Origin: Prochlorococcus sp. scB243_495L20
GTDB taxonomy: Bacteria > Cyanobacteriota > Cyanobacteriia > PCC-6307 > Cyanobiaceae
DNA length: 64,000 nt
Reading direction: 5' to 3'
Assembly (NCBI GenBank): GCA_000634215.1
Contig: JFLX01000106.1
Span: 95,515 to 159,514, forward strand
The notes beneath the pieces were generated by a model. The model saw only the letters and a list, made by a program, of their open reading frames with translations. It was not told the DNA's origin and did not search any database. Positions within the stretch are counted from its first letter, which is position 1, and every line of letters starts with the position of its first letter. Both the position numbers and the translations under genes were made by a program. Below, one piece after another: positions 17,680 to 26,179 of this stretch.

Positions 17680-18359
17680 CTCTCAATTTTTCTAATAATC
17701 TCAAAGCTTTCCGCCAATTTAACACCACATTGATTACCTCTTAGCCTTGCTAAATTCTCTAAACCTTCTAAGGATCTTGCATGCGGAGATTCTCTCATCT
17801 CCTGAGAATAACAATTTAGTGCCTTCAACTTCTTATGCCAAGTTCTTGTTATGTCAACGTATAGGTTTGGCTGAAAAAATCCTGTTGTTGATCTGTGACC
17901 GTAATCTGTAGAAGATGGAACTTCAAAGGCTCTTATTTCTTCATAAATTTCCGAAGGTTGTGGGCGAAAAGCTGTTAATACTGCTTTGCAGGTGATCTGA
18001 TGATCAATATTTAAATCTGCATGAGAGTGTGTGTAAATAATATTTGGATTAACTAATCTTTTAGCTACTTCTATCTTTTTCACAATTTCTAATATACTTA
18101 TTTTATCCATAGAATTATCAGGAAAATCTCCTCCAGGAAGCCATTCAAAATTAAGCTCCATTGCTGCTTCTCTCGCTGCATTCAATCTCTCTACATCAGC
18201 TCCATTATAATTTAGATCTCTTGAACCAACTCCATCTGTCATAGATATGGCAAATACTTTGTCTCCCGACTCTACATGTCTTACTATTGACCCACCAAGA
18301 CCCAAGGTTTCGTCATCAGAGTGGGACACTACTATTAGAATTACTTTTTTATGATTCAT
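17676..18359 (-). CDS. PIG-L/LmbE family N-deacetylase
   Basis: A zinc-dependent deacetylase of 227 residues. The N-terminal VVSHSDDETLGLGGSIVRHV holds the metal motif HSDDE (H13, D15, D16) with the usual GG.I.....G, and YTHSHADLNIDHQ supplies the second histidine. The family removes N-acetyl groups from sugar amines. Next to two formyltransferase domains and a nonulosonate synthase, a role in exchanging an acetamido for a formamido group is plausible, as an inference. It is the first gene of the three-gene minus-strand run. Upstream DNA falls to low GC and holds no further gene until the decayed synthase fragment. Confidence 0.88.
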   Translation of the reverse strand: MNHKKVILIVVSHSDDETLGLGGSIVRHVESGDKVFAISMTDGVGSRDLNYNGADVERLNAAREAAMELNFEWLPGGDFPDNSMDKISILEIVKKIEVAKRLVNPNIIYTHSHADLNIDHQITCKAVLTAFRPQPSEIYEEIRAFEVPSSTDYGHRSTTGFFQPNLYVDITRTWHKKLKALNCYSQEMRESPHARSLEGLENLARLRGNQCGVKLAESFEIIRKIER

Positions 18360-18726
18360 AGGCTAGTTTCTTTCAATAATATAATGTGAATTTTTTTCTA
18401 AAAGGAAAAATAGAGCTGATCTTAAATGAGTAAAAAAAATAAAACCACTTAAGATTTTTTTATTTTCTACATAAAGAATAGAGTCTTCATATAGATATAT
18501 TTATTTTCCCTCATTAATTAAAGTTGTGCACTTATTTTATCTTTTTAGTGTATGTTTTCTCTACAAATCAGTCTTAGATTAAGGTTTAAACTGAAGAATT
18601 TGGTTATAGTTACATCACAAATATTTAACAAATAGAATATTCGTGTTACTTCGTGAAAAAATCCTATTTTCACTAATGGATATGGTCGATTCAAACATCC
18701 TATTTTTGTTTGGTAGTACTGATTAG
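18360..18726. other. Gene-free right flank of the inserted block
   Basis: I see no open frame with protein-like content here. The DNA is strongly AT-rich and contains no clear terminator or repeat. It would hold the promoter of the minus-strand run (PIG-L gene first) and the right junction of the block. A TAG codon at 18724-18726 immediately precedes the open frame of the decayed synthase fragment. Confidence 0.5.
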
Positions 18727-18996
18727 GAATTACATGAAACTATTTTCAAAAAGGCGAGAGATATTGAGATAATTTATTTTATTTCTCCTTTTGATGAATC
18801 CTTTTTTGAATTTTTAGATGGGCTGAATAAACCACTAATTAAAATTGCGAGTTTTGAAAACAATCATATTCCTTTAATAAAAAAAGCATCAAGTAAATTG
18901 AAGCCAATAATTATTTACAAAGGTGTAGCTACGGTTGCTGTAGTTTCTAAAGATATAAAAAAGGTGATAAATTTACAAAAAAATTCGATTAGTTAG
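18727..18996 (+). pseudogene. C-terminal remnant of an older NeuB/PseI synthase
   Basis: An 89-codon open frame without a start codon. It reads ELHETIFKKARDIEIIYF, ISPFDESFFEFLDGLNKP, LIKIASFENNHIPLIKKASS, then KPIIIYKGVATVAVV, and ends at TAG. This follows the intact family sequence WHQELFDHAKKIGITLFS, STPFDETAVDLLESLDAP, YKIASFE, IQKVAATGKPLLMSTGMAT residue by residue. It begins at the exact point where the fragment at 14529-14675 stops (after the equivalent of TPF/YPH). Everything after the STGMAT equivalent, including the second half of the barrel and the SAF domain, is absent or unrecognisable. The two fragments share strand and style, so they are best read as one gene broken by the block between them. 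Confidence 0.8.
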
Positions 18997-19140
18997 AATT
19001 GGAGACTTTCACTTACTGCATTCTATGAATACATTATCTAAAGTAATTCAAAAAAGAATAACTCTAAATGAACACCATTACAAATAAAAGAGATTTTTAA
19101 TTAAATTTCTTAATTAAAATCTTATTAATTAAAAATGAAT

Positions 19141-20598
19141 TTAAAGTTTATCAATTTTTTTTAATAATAAATCAAACTCACTATAAAATTCATTTGTAAT
19201 GATTTTTTTATCAATATTGCCAATATTAAAACAATTTTCTAATGTTTTTTCATTAAGTATATTAATTAAAAATTCTTTGGATTTTTTTGCAATTTCTTTA
19301 TCAGGAATTACAAGTTCTCTTGGAATATTATCTAAATCAAAATCACATTTATTTAAATTAATAGTCCCAGGTAGTCCCGCCCACCATGGATAGCCAGTAT
19401 AAATTGTGTGCAAACCATTAAGAGATCTTTCGAAAGCAATTGATCCCACAAGAGTTATTGGTAAAAAATATTGGTAATCAAATAAATCTTTATCCATTGA
19501 TAAAAAAACTAAATTTAATTTTTTTAATTCATCTAAATATCTTTTATTTCTATTAATACCAACTCTTGTTGGGAACGTAAAAAATACATTTAAATTGTCT
19601 GAAGCAATAAAAGTTTTGGTTTGAGGGTGTTCTTTAAAAAAAATTTTATTCTTAACACCTATACTTCTAAGATGTGAAACTATGTATAAATAACTATGTA
19701 TACTTCCACTCATTGGAAAAGATGTTCCTTCTGGTTGAAAATGTGCTGGTATTAAAAGAGATACCTTTTTGGTTTTTTTTGTATTATTTTTCTTGGTTTC
19801 TTTGATATACTCTTTTAAGTATTCCCTTTGATTAGAAATTAATTCAAAATCAGATATTAAAGTTTCAGAAAAATAATTATTAAAATTTAAATTCGATTTA
19901 TCATTTTTTAACTTCAATAATTTTTGAATAATTATTTTAAATTTTCTAAGAACTAAATAACAAAATGAAAAATAATAATTAGACTTTAAAAAGTTATTAA
20001 ATTTTTGTTTAAATTTTATAGGTTTTTTTACTTTTGCATTATTTGCTATACGTTCTAAAATTTCATCAAATTTAAATTTTGATATTTTCTTTTTAAATCT
20101 TTTTCTTGTAGGAAATCCATTTTTTTGTAAAAAGGGCATTAGACGCCCACTTTCAAGAATTGGGTATAAAAAAATTTGTTTAATTCCAAGAGTTTTTAAT
20201 GCTATTTCAAAACACAAACTATCTAAATGATGAGTTAAACCAGTAAGGAAGAACCCATTTTTGACATTATATGTTTGCAATAAATTAATTATTCTTAAAA
20301 TATCAAAAACATATTTTTCCTTTAATAATTCATGTGTATGAGCCTTATGAACCCACCTAGAAAAAATTGGGGAATAATGTTCTAATTCTTTTAAAATTTT
20401 TTCTATTTTTGTTTTATCAAAATAGCAAATTTCTAAATCTTGTAGATAAAATTTCTTTATAATTTTATCACCTTCACAAATTTCAATAAGATTATCACTT
20501 TTTATAGAAATAAATTTTTTATTAGATTTCTTGAGAATATTTAATACTAAATTAGATGGCCATATGAAAAGTGTCGTCATCTTTATATATCTACTCAA
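19141..20598 (-). CDS. Putative GT-B glycosyltransferase of surface glycan
   Basis: A 485-residue protein that I do not recognise with certainty. The N-terminus is MSRYIKMTTLFIWPSNLVLN. The second half carries elements seen in capsule and polysialyltransferase-like GT-B enzymes: LLIPAHFQPEGTSFP, a KEHPQ motif on a probable strand-helix turn (HP is a common catalytic or nucleotide-binding pair in that fold), DYQYFLPITLVGSIAFERSLNG, where an S/E-containing loop would bind the nucleotide, then GYPWWAGLPG. No membrane helix or signal peptide is evident. Very low GC and lysine/asparagine-rich composition match the native island, not the block to its left. A CMP-nonulosonate transferase is one attractive reading but unproven. 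Confidence 0.45.
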   Translation of the reverse strand: MSRYIKMTTLFIWPSNLVLNILKKSNKKFISIKSDNLIEICEGDKIIKKFYLQDLEICYFDKTKIEKILKELEHYSPIFSRWVHKAHTHELLKEKYVFDILRIINLLQTYNVKNGFFLTGLTHHLDSLCFEIALKTLGIKQIFLYPILESGRLMPFLQKNGFPTRKRFKKKISKFKFDEILERIANNAKVKKPIKFKQKFNNFLKSNYYFSFCYLVLRKFKIIIQKLLKLKNDKSNLNFNNYFSETLISDFELISNQREYLKEYIKETKKNNTKKTKKVSLLIPAHFQPEGTSFPMSGSIHSYLYIVSHLRSIGVKNKIFFKEHPQTKTFIASDNLNVFFTFPTRVGINRNKRYLDELKKLNLVFLSMDKDLFDYQYFLPITLVGSIAFERSLNGLHTIYTGYPWWAGLPGTINLNKCDFDLDNIPRELVIPDKEIAKKSKEFLINILNEKTLENCFNIGNIDKKIITNEFYSEFDLLLKKIDKL

Positions 20599-21414
20599 TA
20601 AAATCCTATCATATGAATTAATTGTAAACTTATTCTTTATTCATTTTTTTTAAAGGTAAAAAATAATAATTATTAAATCTCATCCACTATTTTTTTATAT
20701 GTAAATTATCATCTTTTTTTATTCTCTTTAACAAACGACGATTTACTAAATTCTAATTTCATTTAATTGATTTCTTATAAAGTATGAGGATAAAAATCTG
20801 CACCTAACATCTTGATATAATTATGACAAGATCCTCTTTGTATAAAGTCATTAAATTGCTTTCTGATAGAGTTCTTTTTGTAATATAAATACTTCCTCAT
20901 TTTTTTATAAGCAATTATTTAATTTGTACTATTTCTTCAAGCATTTATCCCTAAAGTAATATTATCTTATCAAAATATCCTTAACTGTTATTTAGAAAAC
21001 TTAAATTTTTTCAAAAATATCGAAAGTCCTTAATTTTTCCACACTTTAAATGGCTTAAACGACTATTTATTTGTTCTTACTTTTAAGAATATTTTGTAAG
21101 GTAATACCATCACTTCTATAAGATAAGTCAGTAATAGTAAAATTATGATTTTAGAAGTGGAGAATGTATTTGTTTGGATAATTAATTCTTTTATATTTCA
21201 ATAGAGAAATCTTCTTATCTATCTATGAATTTAAATTTAAAATTCAATTATTAATTGTTTAGACTAAATATAATTTTATTTTTTATTTTTTCAAAAGGAA
21301 ATAAATTAATATTCTTACTAAAAAGAAAAATATTATTTTTCTAACTTAATTATCTTAATTTTCTGTTTTCATAAGTGCGAACAATTATCATTAAATAATA
21401 AATTAAATAAACTT
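20599..21414. other. 816-bp AT-rich stretch with no intact gene
   Basis: No frame above about 45 codons looks protein-like. The best is a minus-strand frame at 20900-20775 (41 residues, MRKYLYYKKNSIRKQF to GADFYPHTL), which could be a small gene or the tail of a lost one. A second short minus-strand stretch near 21130-21070 reads FTITDLSYRSDGITLQNIL before a stop. These suggest decayed genes rather than regulatory DNA. Part of the interval must also hold promoters for the two genes that diverge from it. Confidence 0.35.
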
Positions 21415-22578
21415 ATGAAAGAATTTGCTTTTGTAATACCTTGCTTAAATGAAGAAAGAACTATAGGTAAAGTAATAGAGACGTGCAAAAAAGCAGGGGA
21501 ATTTTGTAGTTCATATGAAATCTTAGTGATTGATAATGGGAGTTTTGATGATTCAATTAAGATTGCAAAAGAATTAGGTGCCAAAGTAGTTAAAGAAAAA
21601 ATAAGAGGATATGGTTCAGCTTTGAAAAGAGGAATTGATGATGCAAATTCAAATTTTATAATAATGGGAGATGCTGATAATACATATGATTTTTTAGACT
21701 CAATACCAATGATCGAAACATTAAGGAAGAATAATTGTGATTTGATTATTGGGAATAGATTAGGAGGTAATATTGAACCTGGTGCTATGCCCTTTCTTCA
21801 TAAATATTTAGGTAATCCAGTTCTATCTTTTTTAGGAAGATTTCTGTTTCTAATTGATATAAAAGATTTTCACTGTGGGCTAAGAGGTTTCAAAAAAGAA
21901 TCTATAATGAGTCTAAATTTAAAATCTTCAGGGATGGAATTCGCCAGTGAAATGATTATTAGATCTTCATTAAGTGGACATAACATAAAACAAACTCCCG
22001 TAAAACTAAGGGCAGGCATAAAAGATAGAAAACCTCATCTTAGAACTTGGAGAGATGGTTGGAGACATTTAAAATTTATGTTTTTCTTTTCACCAAAATA
22101 TACTTACTTATCATTTTCATTTCTGTCAATTTTCATTTCATTTGGTTTATTTTTACTTTATGCATCAGAAAAAATCCCTTTTTCTGGAGAGAATACACTA
22201 TTGTTCAGTATAGTGTTTTATATATTTAGTTTATGGTTTTTATCAGAATATACGTCATTTAGAATTCTAATTGGCAAAAAAATTAAATATAATTCAAATA
22301 AACTTGGCTCATATCTTTTTAGAAAATTTAGTACTAAAAAAGTAATTGATAAATTATTTCAGCTATTTGCCTTTGTAATAACAATCTCAGTGATTCTGGG
22401 ATTCTTTTTAAACCATAAAAGATTAGATGATATTAATTTTTTATCTAGCCGAACAGGAAACTTATTATGTTATCTTTTTATGATACTAAATAGTTCTTCT
22501 TTATTTTTATATTTATTAGCGATAAAATTAGGAACAATAGACTTATTAACAGATAGTGAAGATAAACTAAATTATTAA
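21415..22578 (+). CDS. Family 2 glycosyltransferase with membrane tail (DPM/GtrB-like)
   Basis: The first 220 residues form a GT-A domain: FVIPCLNEERTIGKVIE at the N-terminus, ILVIDNGSFDDSIKIAKELGA, YGSALKRGI, and the metal-binding MGDADNTYDF, followed by IIGNRLGGNIEPGAMP, HCGLRGFKKES and MEFASEMIIRS. This series is typical of polyprenyl-phosphate mannosyl or glucosyl transferases. The remaining 165 residues contain about four hydrophobic helices, so the enzyme is membrane-bound and probably makes a polyprenyl-phosphate-linked sugar. The last four bases overlap the convergent oxidoreductase gene. The sugar donor cannot be told from the sequence. Confidence 0.87.
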   Translation: MKEFAFVIPCLNEERTIGKVIETCKKAGEFCSSYEILVIDNGSFDDSIKIAKELGAKVVKEKIRGYGSALKRGIDDANSNFIIMGDADNTYDFLDSIPMIETLRKNNCDLIIGNRLGGNIEPGAMPFLHKYLGNPVLSFLGRFLFLIDIKDFHCGLRGFKKESIMSLNLKSSGMEFASEMIIRSSLSGHNIKQTPVKLRAGIKDRKPHLRTWRDGWRHLKFMFFFSPKYTYLSFSFLSIFISFGLFLLYASEKIPFSGENTLLFSIVFYIFSLWFLSEYTSFRILIGKKIKYNSNKLGSYLFRKFSTKKVIDKLFQLFAFVITISVILGFFLNHKRLDDINFLSSRTGNLLCYLFMILNSSSLFLYLLAIKLGTIDLLTDSEDKLNY

Positions 22579-24026
22579 ATTTTATTCTTTAAAAAGCTTA
22601 CTAGTTTCAAAGACCTTGCAACAAAATAAAAAGTTGGATTTTGAATAGTTAATTTAGACGATGAGGAAGAGTCAGCAACTATTACATTTTTAAGATTCGT
22701 ATAATAATATTTTTCTTTTAGTCTTCCATCATAATCATTAAAATATTCTGATAGAGATGATGCATAATGTAGATCGGATCCAGGAGCATTTACTACTAAA
22801 ACTTTTGGCAGCATAAATATTTTTTTCTTTAATAGCTTTAAAACAATTTTATAAAATTCTTTATCTAAAATTGACTTTTCAAAATCAGACCTGAATCCGC
22901 CGATAATTGTACAAATATGATTTTTAAGATTTATATATGATGAAGAATATTTATCTGGTACATAAATATTAGATACATAAATTCTTTTTAACCACCAATT
23001 AAAAAAAATAGGGTTATCAGGCAGAATTTTATCAATTTTTTCTAAAAGTTTTAAAAATTTTAATCCTAAATTTTTAAGTAAGTTTGCTTGACCCATTTCT
23101 AAAAATATTTTAATAGAACTGATTAGGGGATAATTATTTATATAGTATTTCTCTTGATCAGTTTTTATTGAAATATCATAATTACTCATAAGGATATTTT
23201 TAAATGGATACTTAATATCAGCAGAAAAGTTTAAAGTAGTAAAAAAAGGATGATGCTTTAATTTTGTAAATATATTCTTATTAAATTCAAGAGAATTACC
23301 TAAAAGGCGATAAGAACCAATTGAGCCACAAGCTACAACAATATAATCATAAGATAGTTGAACCAATTTATTATTTTTTTTTATAATAACTTTTACGTAA
23401 TTTGAACCTTTTTCTTGATATATTTTCTCAACATAGCCTTCAACACTTTTAAACTTTTTAGACCTTATATCTTCAAAAGAATTACCATATATGGCATCAC
23501 AATAGAGATTACATTTTCCACATGGTATGCATTTATTTTCCCAAACGGCTAATTTAGAAGAAAAAATCTTAAAATCTTTAGAAAATGGATAATTACTTAA
23601 TTTATTTCCATAGTGTTTTTGTACATCTAAAACGGGTATTTCATTAATTAAAAAGTCAGACTCATCTTTGGAAAGATTGAGTTTTTTGATATCAAGATTA
23701 TTCTCATCTATTGCAATATTAGCTCCCCAAAAATTTGCAAGCCCCATCGATGAAGTTAATTCCAAACCTATAAAGTTGTAATTTTTTTTGGGTAGATTTG
23801 AATCACTTATCTTTTTCGAAATTAGAAAATCTTTTCTACTAAATTTTGGCGATAAAGATCTTCCAACAATTTTTTCAGTTAAGTTATCTTTTATTATGGT
23901 TTTATTATCTATTGTTGCTTTATCAGAAGAAATTAATGAAATTAGATCAACTTCTAAATCATTATTTATAAGATATTTGCTTACATTTCTTCCAATAATA
24001 CCATTACCAATTACTGCAATTTTCAT
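22575..24026 (-). CDS. GMC-type FAD-dependent oxidoreductase
   Basis: A 483-residue flavoprotein. The N-terminal MKIAVIGNGIIGRNVSKYL binds FAD. LANFWGANIAI at about 95 and IVVACGSIGSYRLLGNSL at about 228 fit GMC oxidoreductases, and the C-terminal part reads VVNAPGSDLHYASSLSEYF (histidine of the active-site region), then VIVADSSSSSKLTIQNPTFYFVARSL, the standard GMC ending. CIPCGKCNLYC at about 165 contains clustered cysteines that could bind iron-sulphur or zinc, which is unusual for classical GMC enzymes. It is in a run with the two genes upstream; its ATG overlaps the previous stop (TAATG). It may oxidise or epimerise a lipid-linked sugar, comparable to DprE1 pairs; this is an inference. 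Confidence 0.72.
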   Translation of the reverse strand: MKIAVIGNGIIGRNVSKYLINNDLEVDLISLISSDKATIDNKTIIKDNLTEKIVGRSLSPKFSRKDFLISKKISDSNLPKKNYNFIGLELTSSMGLANFWGANIAIDENNLDIKKLNLSKDESDFLINEIPVLDVQKHYGNKLSNYPFSKDFKIFSSKLAVWENKCIPCGKCNLYCDAIYGNSFEDIRSKKFKSVEGYVEKIYQEKGSNYVKVIIKKNNKLVQLSYDYIVVACGSIGSYRLLGNSLEFNKNIFTKLKHHPFFTTLNFSADIKYPFKNILMSNYDISIKTDQEKYYINNYPLISSIKIFLEMGQANLLKNLGLKFLKLLEKIDKILPDNPIFFNWWLKRIYVSNIYVPDKYSSSYINLKNHICTIIGGFRSDFEKSILDKEFYKIVLKLLKKKIFMLPKVLVVNAPGSDLHYASSLSEYFNDYDGRLKEKYYYTNLKNVIVADSSSSSKLTIQNPTFYFVARSLKLVSFLKNKI

Positions 24027-24751
24027 TAAATAAATCTTTTATCAATAGAACTTAAAATTCCATAGTTTGCAGTATCTGCAATAGCGCTCCCTGAGGATAA
24101 AGCTTTTGATCTAAGATTAATTTTGCCTAAAATTCGAAGTGCAAAATTTGTTATTATCCCAAAACGAAACTTTTTTCTATGTACAATTTCTTGAAGCAAG
24201 TAGAATTTCAACTTAATCAAACCCAAATTTATTATTTTATTATTATAAATTTTTGAATCTTTTGAAATTTGATCTATTAAATTTGCAATATCTCCCACAG
24301 TGCAAGCAGAAGTTTTAGGGACTTTTTCATTAATTGAAATGCAACTTTTAGAAGCTCTATTCATTGTATCTAATAAATATTTATTTTCTTTCTCATCAAT
24401 TATCATCCCTGGCCTTACTATTGTATATGACTTTCCTGATTCCATAATCAATTTTTCTACATCTTTTTTAGATTTACTATAGTAAGTGATATTAGTTAAT
24501 TCAACAGTTTGGGAAGAAACATAAAATATATGATCTTCTTGATTCATTTTAATAATTAAATTTTTATAGTAATTTAGTTCCTTTAAGTAATTAATTTTAT
24601 TGTCTTTAATTAATGTTGGACTGAATGTAGTGATCAATAAATTTCCTTTATAGTTTGAATTCTTCGATGAATAACTTCTTATTATAGAAAGTAATCTTGA
24701 AGATAACTTTCCTTTTGAACCCTTAATAGCTATTCTTAAAATTCTTTTCAT
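24026..24751 (-). CDS. NAD(P)-binding short-chain/epimerase-like protein
   Basis: A 241-residue protein with an atypical dehydrogenase fold. The N-terminus (MKRILRIAIKGSKGKLSSRLL) has a degenerate glycine motif GSKGKL in place of GxxGxxG. FYVSSQTVELTNITYYSKSKKDVEKLI provides an SS and a YSKSK, the SDR catalytic Ser-Tyr-Lys arrangement. YTIVRPGMIID follows as in NAD-dependent epimerases. The protein is shorter than normal epimerases (about 310), so it may be a reductase working with the GMC flavoprotein whose gene it overlaps. The upstream gene overlaps it by four bases, so all three form one transcript. The function is a guess from the neighbours. Confidence 0.55.
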   Translation of the reverse strand: MKRILRIAIKGSKGKLSSRLLSIIRSYSSKNSNYKGNLLITTFSPTLIKDNKINYLKELNYYKNLIIKMNQEDHIFYVSSQTVELTNITYYSKSKKDVEKLIMESGKSYTIVRPGMIIDEKENKYLLDTMNRASKSCISINEKVPKTSACTVGDIANLIDQISKDSKIYNNKIINLGLIKLKFYLLQEIVHRKKFRFGIITNFALRILGKINLRSKALSSGSAIADTANYGILSSIDKRFI

Positions 24752-25920
24752 TTAAATTTTTTTTCAAACAAAAATGGTAAACATGCTGAAGTGAAAATTG
24801 AGTATGGTAAAAAGTATCTATGATGAGCATAATATGAAATTACTGGCAAAAGAGCTATCAGTGAATAAGAAAAATATTTTTTAAATTCTTTACTAAATTT
24901 AGTATAAATAACATAAATTCCAATTGAATTTGTAAAAAAAAGAAAAATTGATGGAATGATATTAGATAAATAGGGATTAGAAAATATTATTTCTCCTCCC
25001 ATTTCAGTTACGAACCAATTAGTAGTAATACTAACAGCATCTCTAGCGCTAATTAAAAATATTAGTTTCTTAACTATATTGGTAACTAAAAACAAAAATG
25101 TTGAAGAAAATTTGTTGAAGCTATCAATGTTAGTTAAATTAAATTGAAGACCTATTTTTTCCTGTAAAGAAAAGAAAAGATCCATATTATTTTTTATTTG
25201 ACTTACATTTAAAATAAGTAAAAAAGAAATAAGTGCTATAAAAAAAATTCTTTTTGTAATTCTAAATTTTTTAATTTCTTCAAAAAATACCAATTTGATA
25301 TCCGTCAAAAAAAGAAATGATATAGGAAGAAATATAGTATTTCTAAATAATGAAATTGATAGAAGTTTGATTAACCAAATAAGAGATTTACCTTGTAACT
25401 GAAACTTTTTTAATTTAATAAGACCACAGAAAAAGATTGCTATGCCTAAACAATTATAGATATCTGTACCTGGCTTAAAAGAATAAATTAAAATATAAAA
25501 GTTTGTGATACTTAAAAAAATAGAGGCAAATTTTAATCTATTATCTATTTCTTTTTTCTCCTCAAAAACAATATGCAAAATTTCTGACTGTACATAACAC
25601 ATAATCAACAATGAAATGATTCCATAAATTAATAATTTCAAAATTTCATTTTCAAAAGCTATTTTAAATAAATTGGCGATAATTATAAATCCTATATTCC
25701 TTTGCGAACTCATTTCAGAGTAATTTTCATATGTGCCCAAATCTCCATGAAAAAATATATTTTGTGGTCTATTGTCGATAAATCCATAAGTAATTATTAA
25801 TAAAGGCAACAATAGTATCTTCCCCAGCAAAATAGTTCTAAAAATTCCATTTCTTGTATTTAATGATTTGAAAAAATATTGAATTAAATTCTTCTTTTTT
25901 TGATTTTTCAAAAATTGCAT
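24748..25920 (-). CDS. Polytopic membrane protein, possible glycan polymerase or GT-C
   Basis: A 390-residue protein with about ten hydrophobic segments. It begins with a basic cytoplasmic stretch (QFLKNQKKKNLIQYF) and a first helix ILLGKILLLPLLIITYGF. The first external loop contains FFHGDLGTYENYSEMSSQRNIG, reminiscent of the acidic loop in EpsG or GT-C enzymes. A later helix reads LLSISLFRNTIFLPISFLFL with a single arginine, and the C-terminal part has YAHHRYFLPYSIF. I cannot name the family. It leads a three-gene run with an SDR-like and a GMC-like protein, which hints that a membrane-linked sugar is transferred and then oxidised or epimerised. Confidence 0.5.
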   Translation of the reverse strand: MQFLKNQKKKNLIQYFFKSLNTRNGIFRTILLGKILLLPLLIITYGFIDNRPQNIFFHGDLGTYENYSEMSSQRNIGFIIIANLFKIAFENEILKLLIYGIISLLIMCYVQSEILHIVFEEKKEIDNRLKFASIFLSITNFYILIYSFKPGTDIYNCLGIAIFFCGLIKLKKFQLQGKSLIWLIKLLSISLFRNTIFLPISFLFLTDIKLVFFEEIKKFRITKRIFFIALISFLLILNVSQIKNNMDLFFSLQEKIGLQFNLTNIDSFNKFSSTFLFLVTNIVKKLIFLISARDAVSITTNWFVTEMGGEIIFSNPYLSNIIPSIFLFFTNSIGIYVIYTKFSKEFKKYFSYSLIALLPVISYYAHHRYFLPYSIFTSACLPFLFEKKFK

Positions 25921-26179
25921 AATTTATATTTAAACTATTTATAAATTTTTAGTTTCTAATAAAAATATTAAAAACAATTGATGCGGATATTAATTAACTC
26001 ATTTTATATAATTATCTATTTAATACCTTTAATATATTATAAAATGAGTAATTTTATTTATTTAATTAAGCATCGTCCTATTTTTATTCTTGATGCCATT
26101 TAATTAAAAGGATTTCATTTTTTGATAAAAATATATTTGTATTGAAAGAAATAATGATACATTAAAAAATTTGTCTGAA

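Noticed and set aside
14687..18721. TAGTAC present near both junctions of the inserted block as a target-site duplication
   Set aside because: Six bases are too few for significance, the flanking bases differ, and the distances to the break points are not equal.
26058..26099. Minus-strand frame MASRIKIGRCLIK resembling the first residues of NeuB-type synthases (MYILGRCIN)
   Set aside because: Only 13 codons before a stop; such a short match can be chance, and no further synthase sequence follows.
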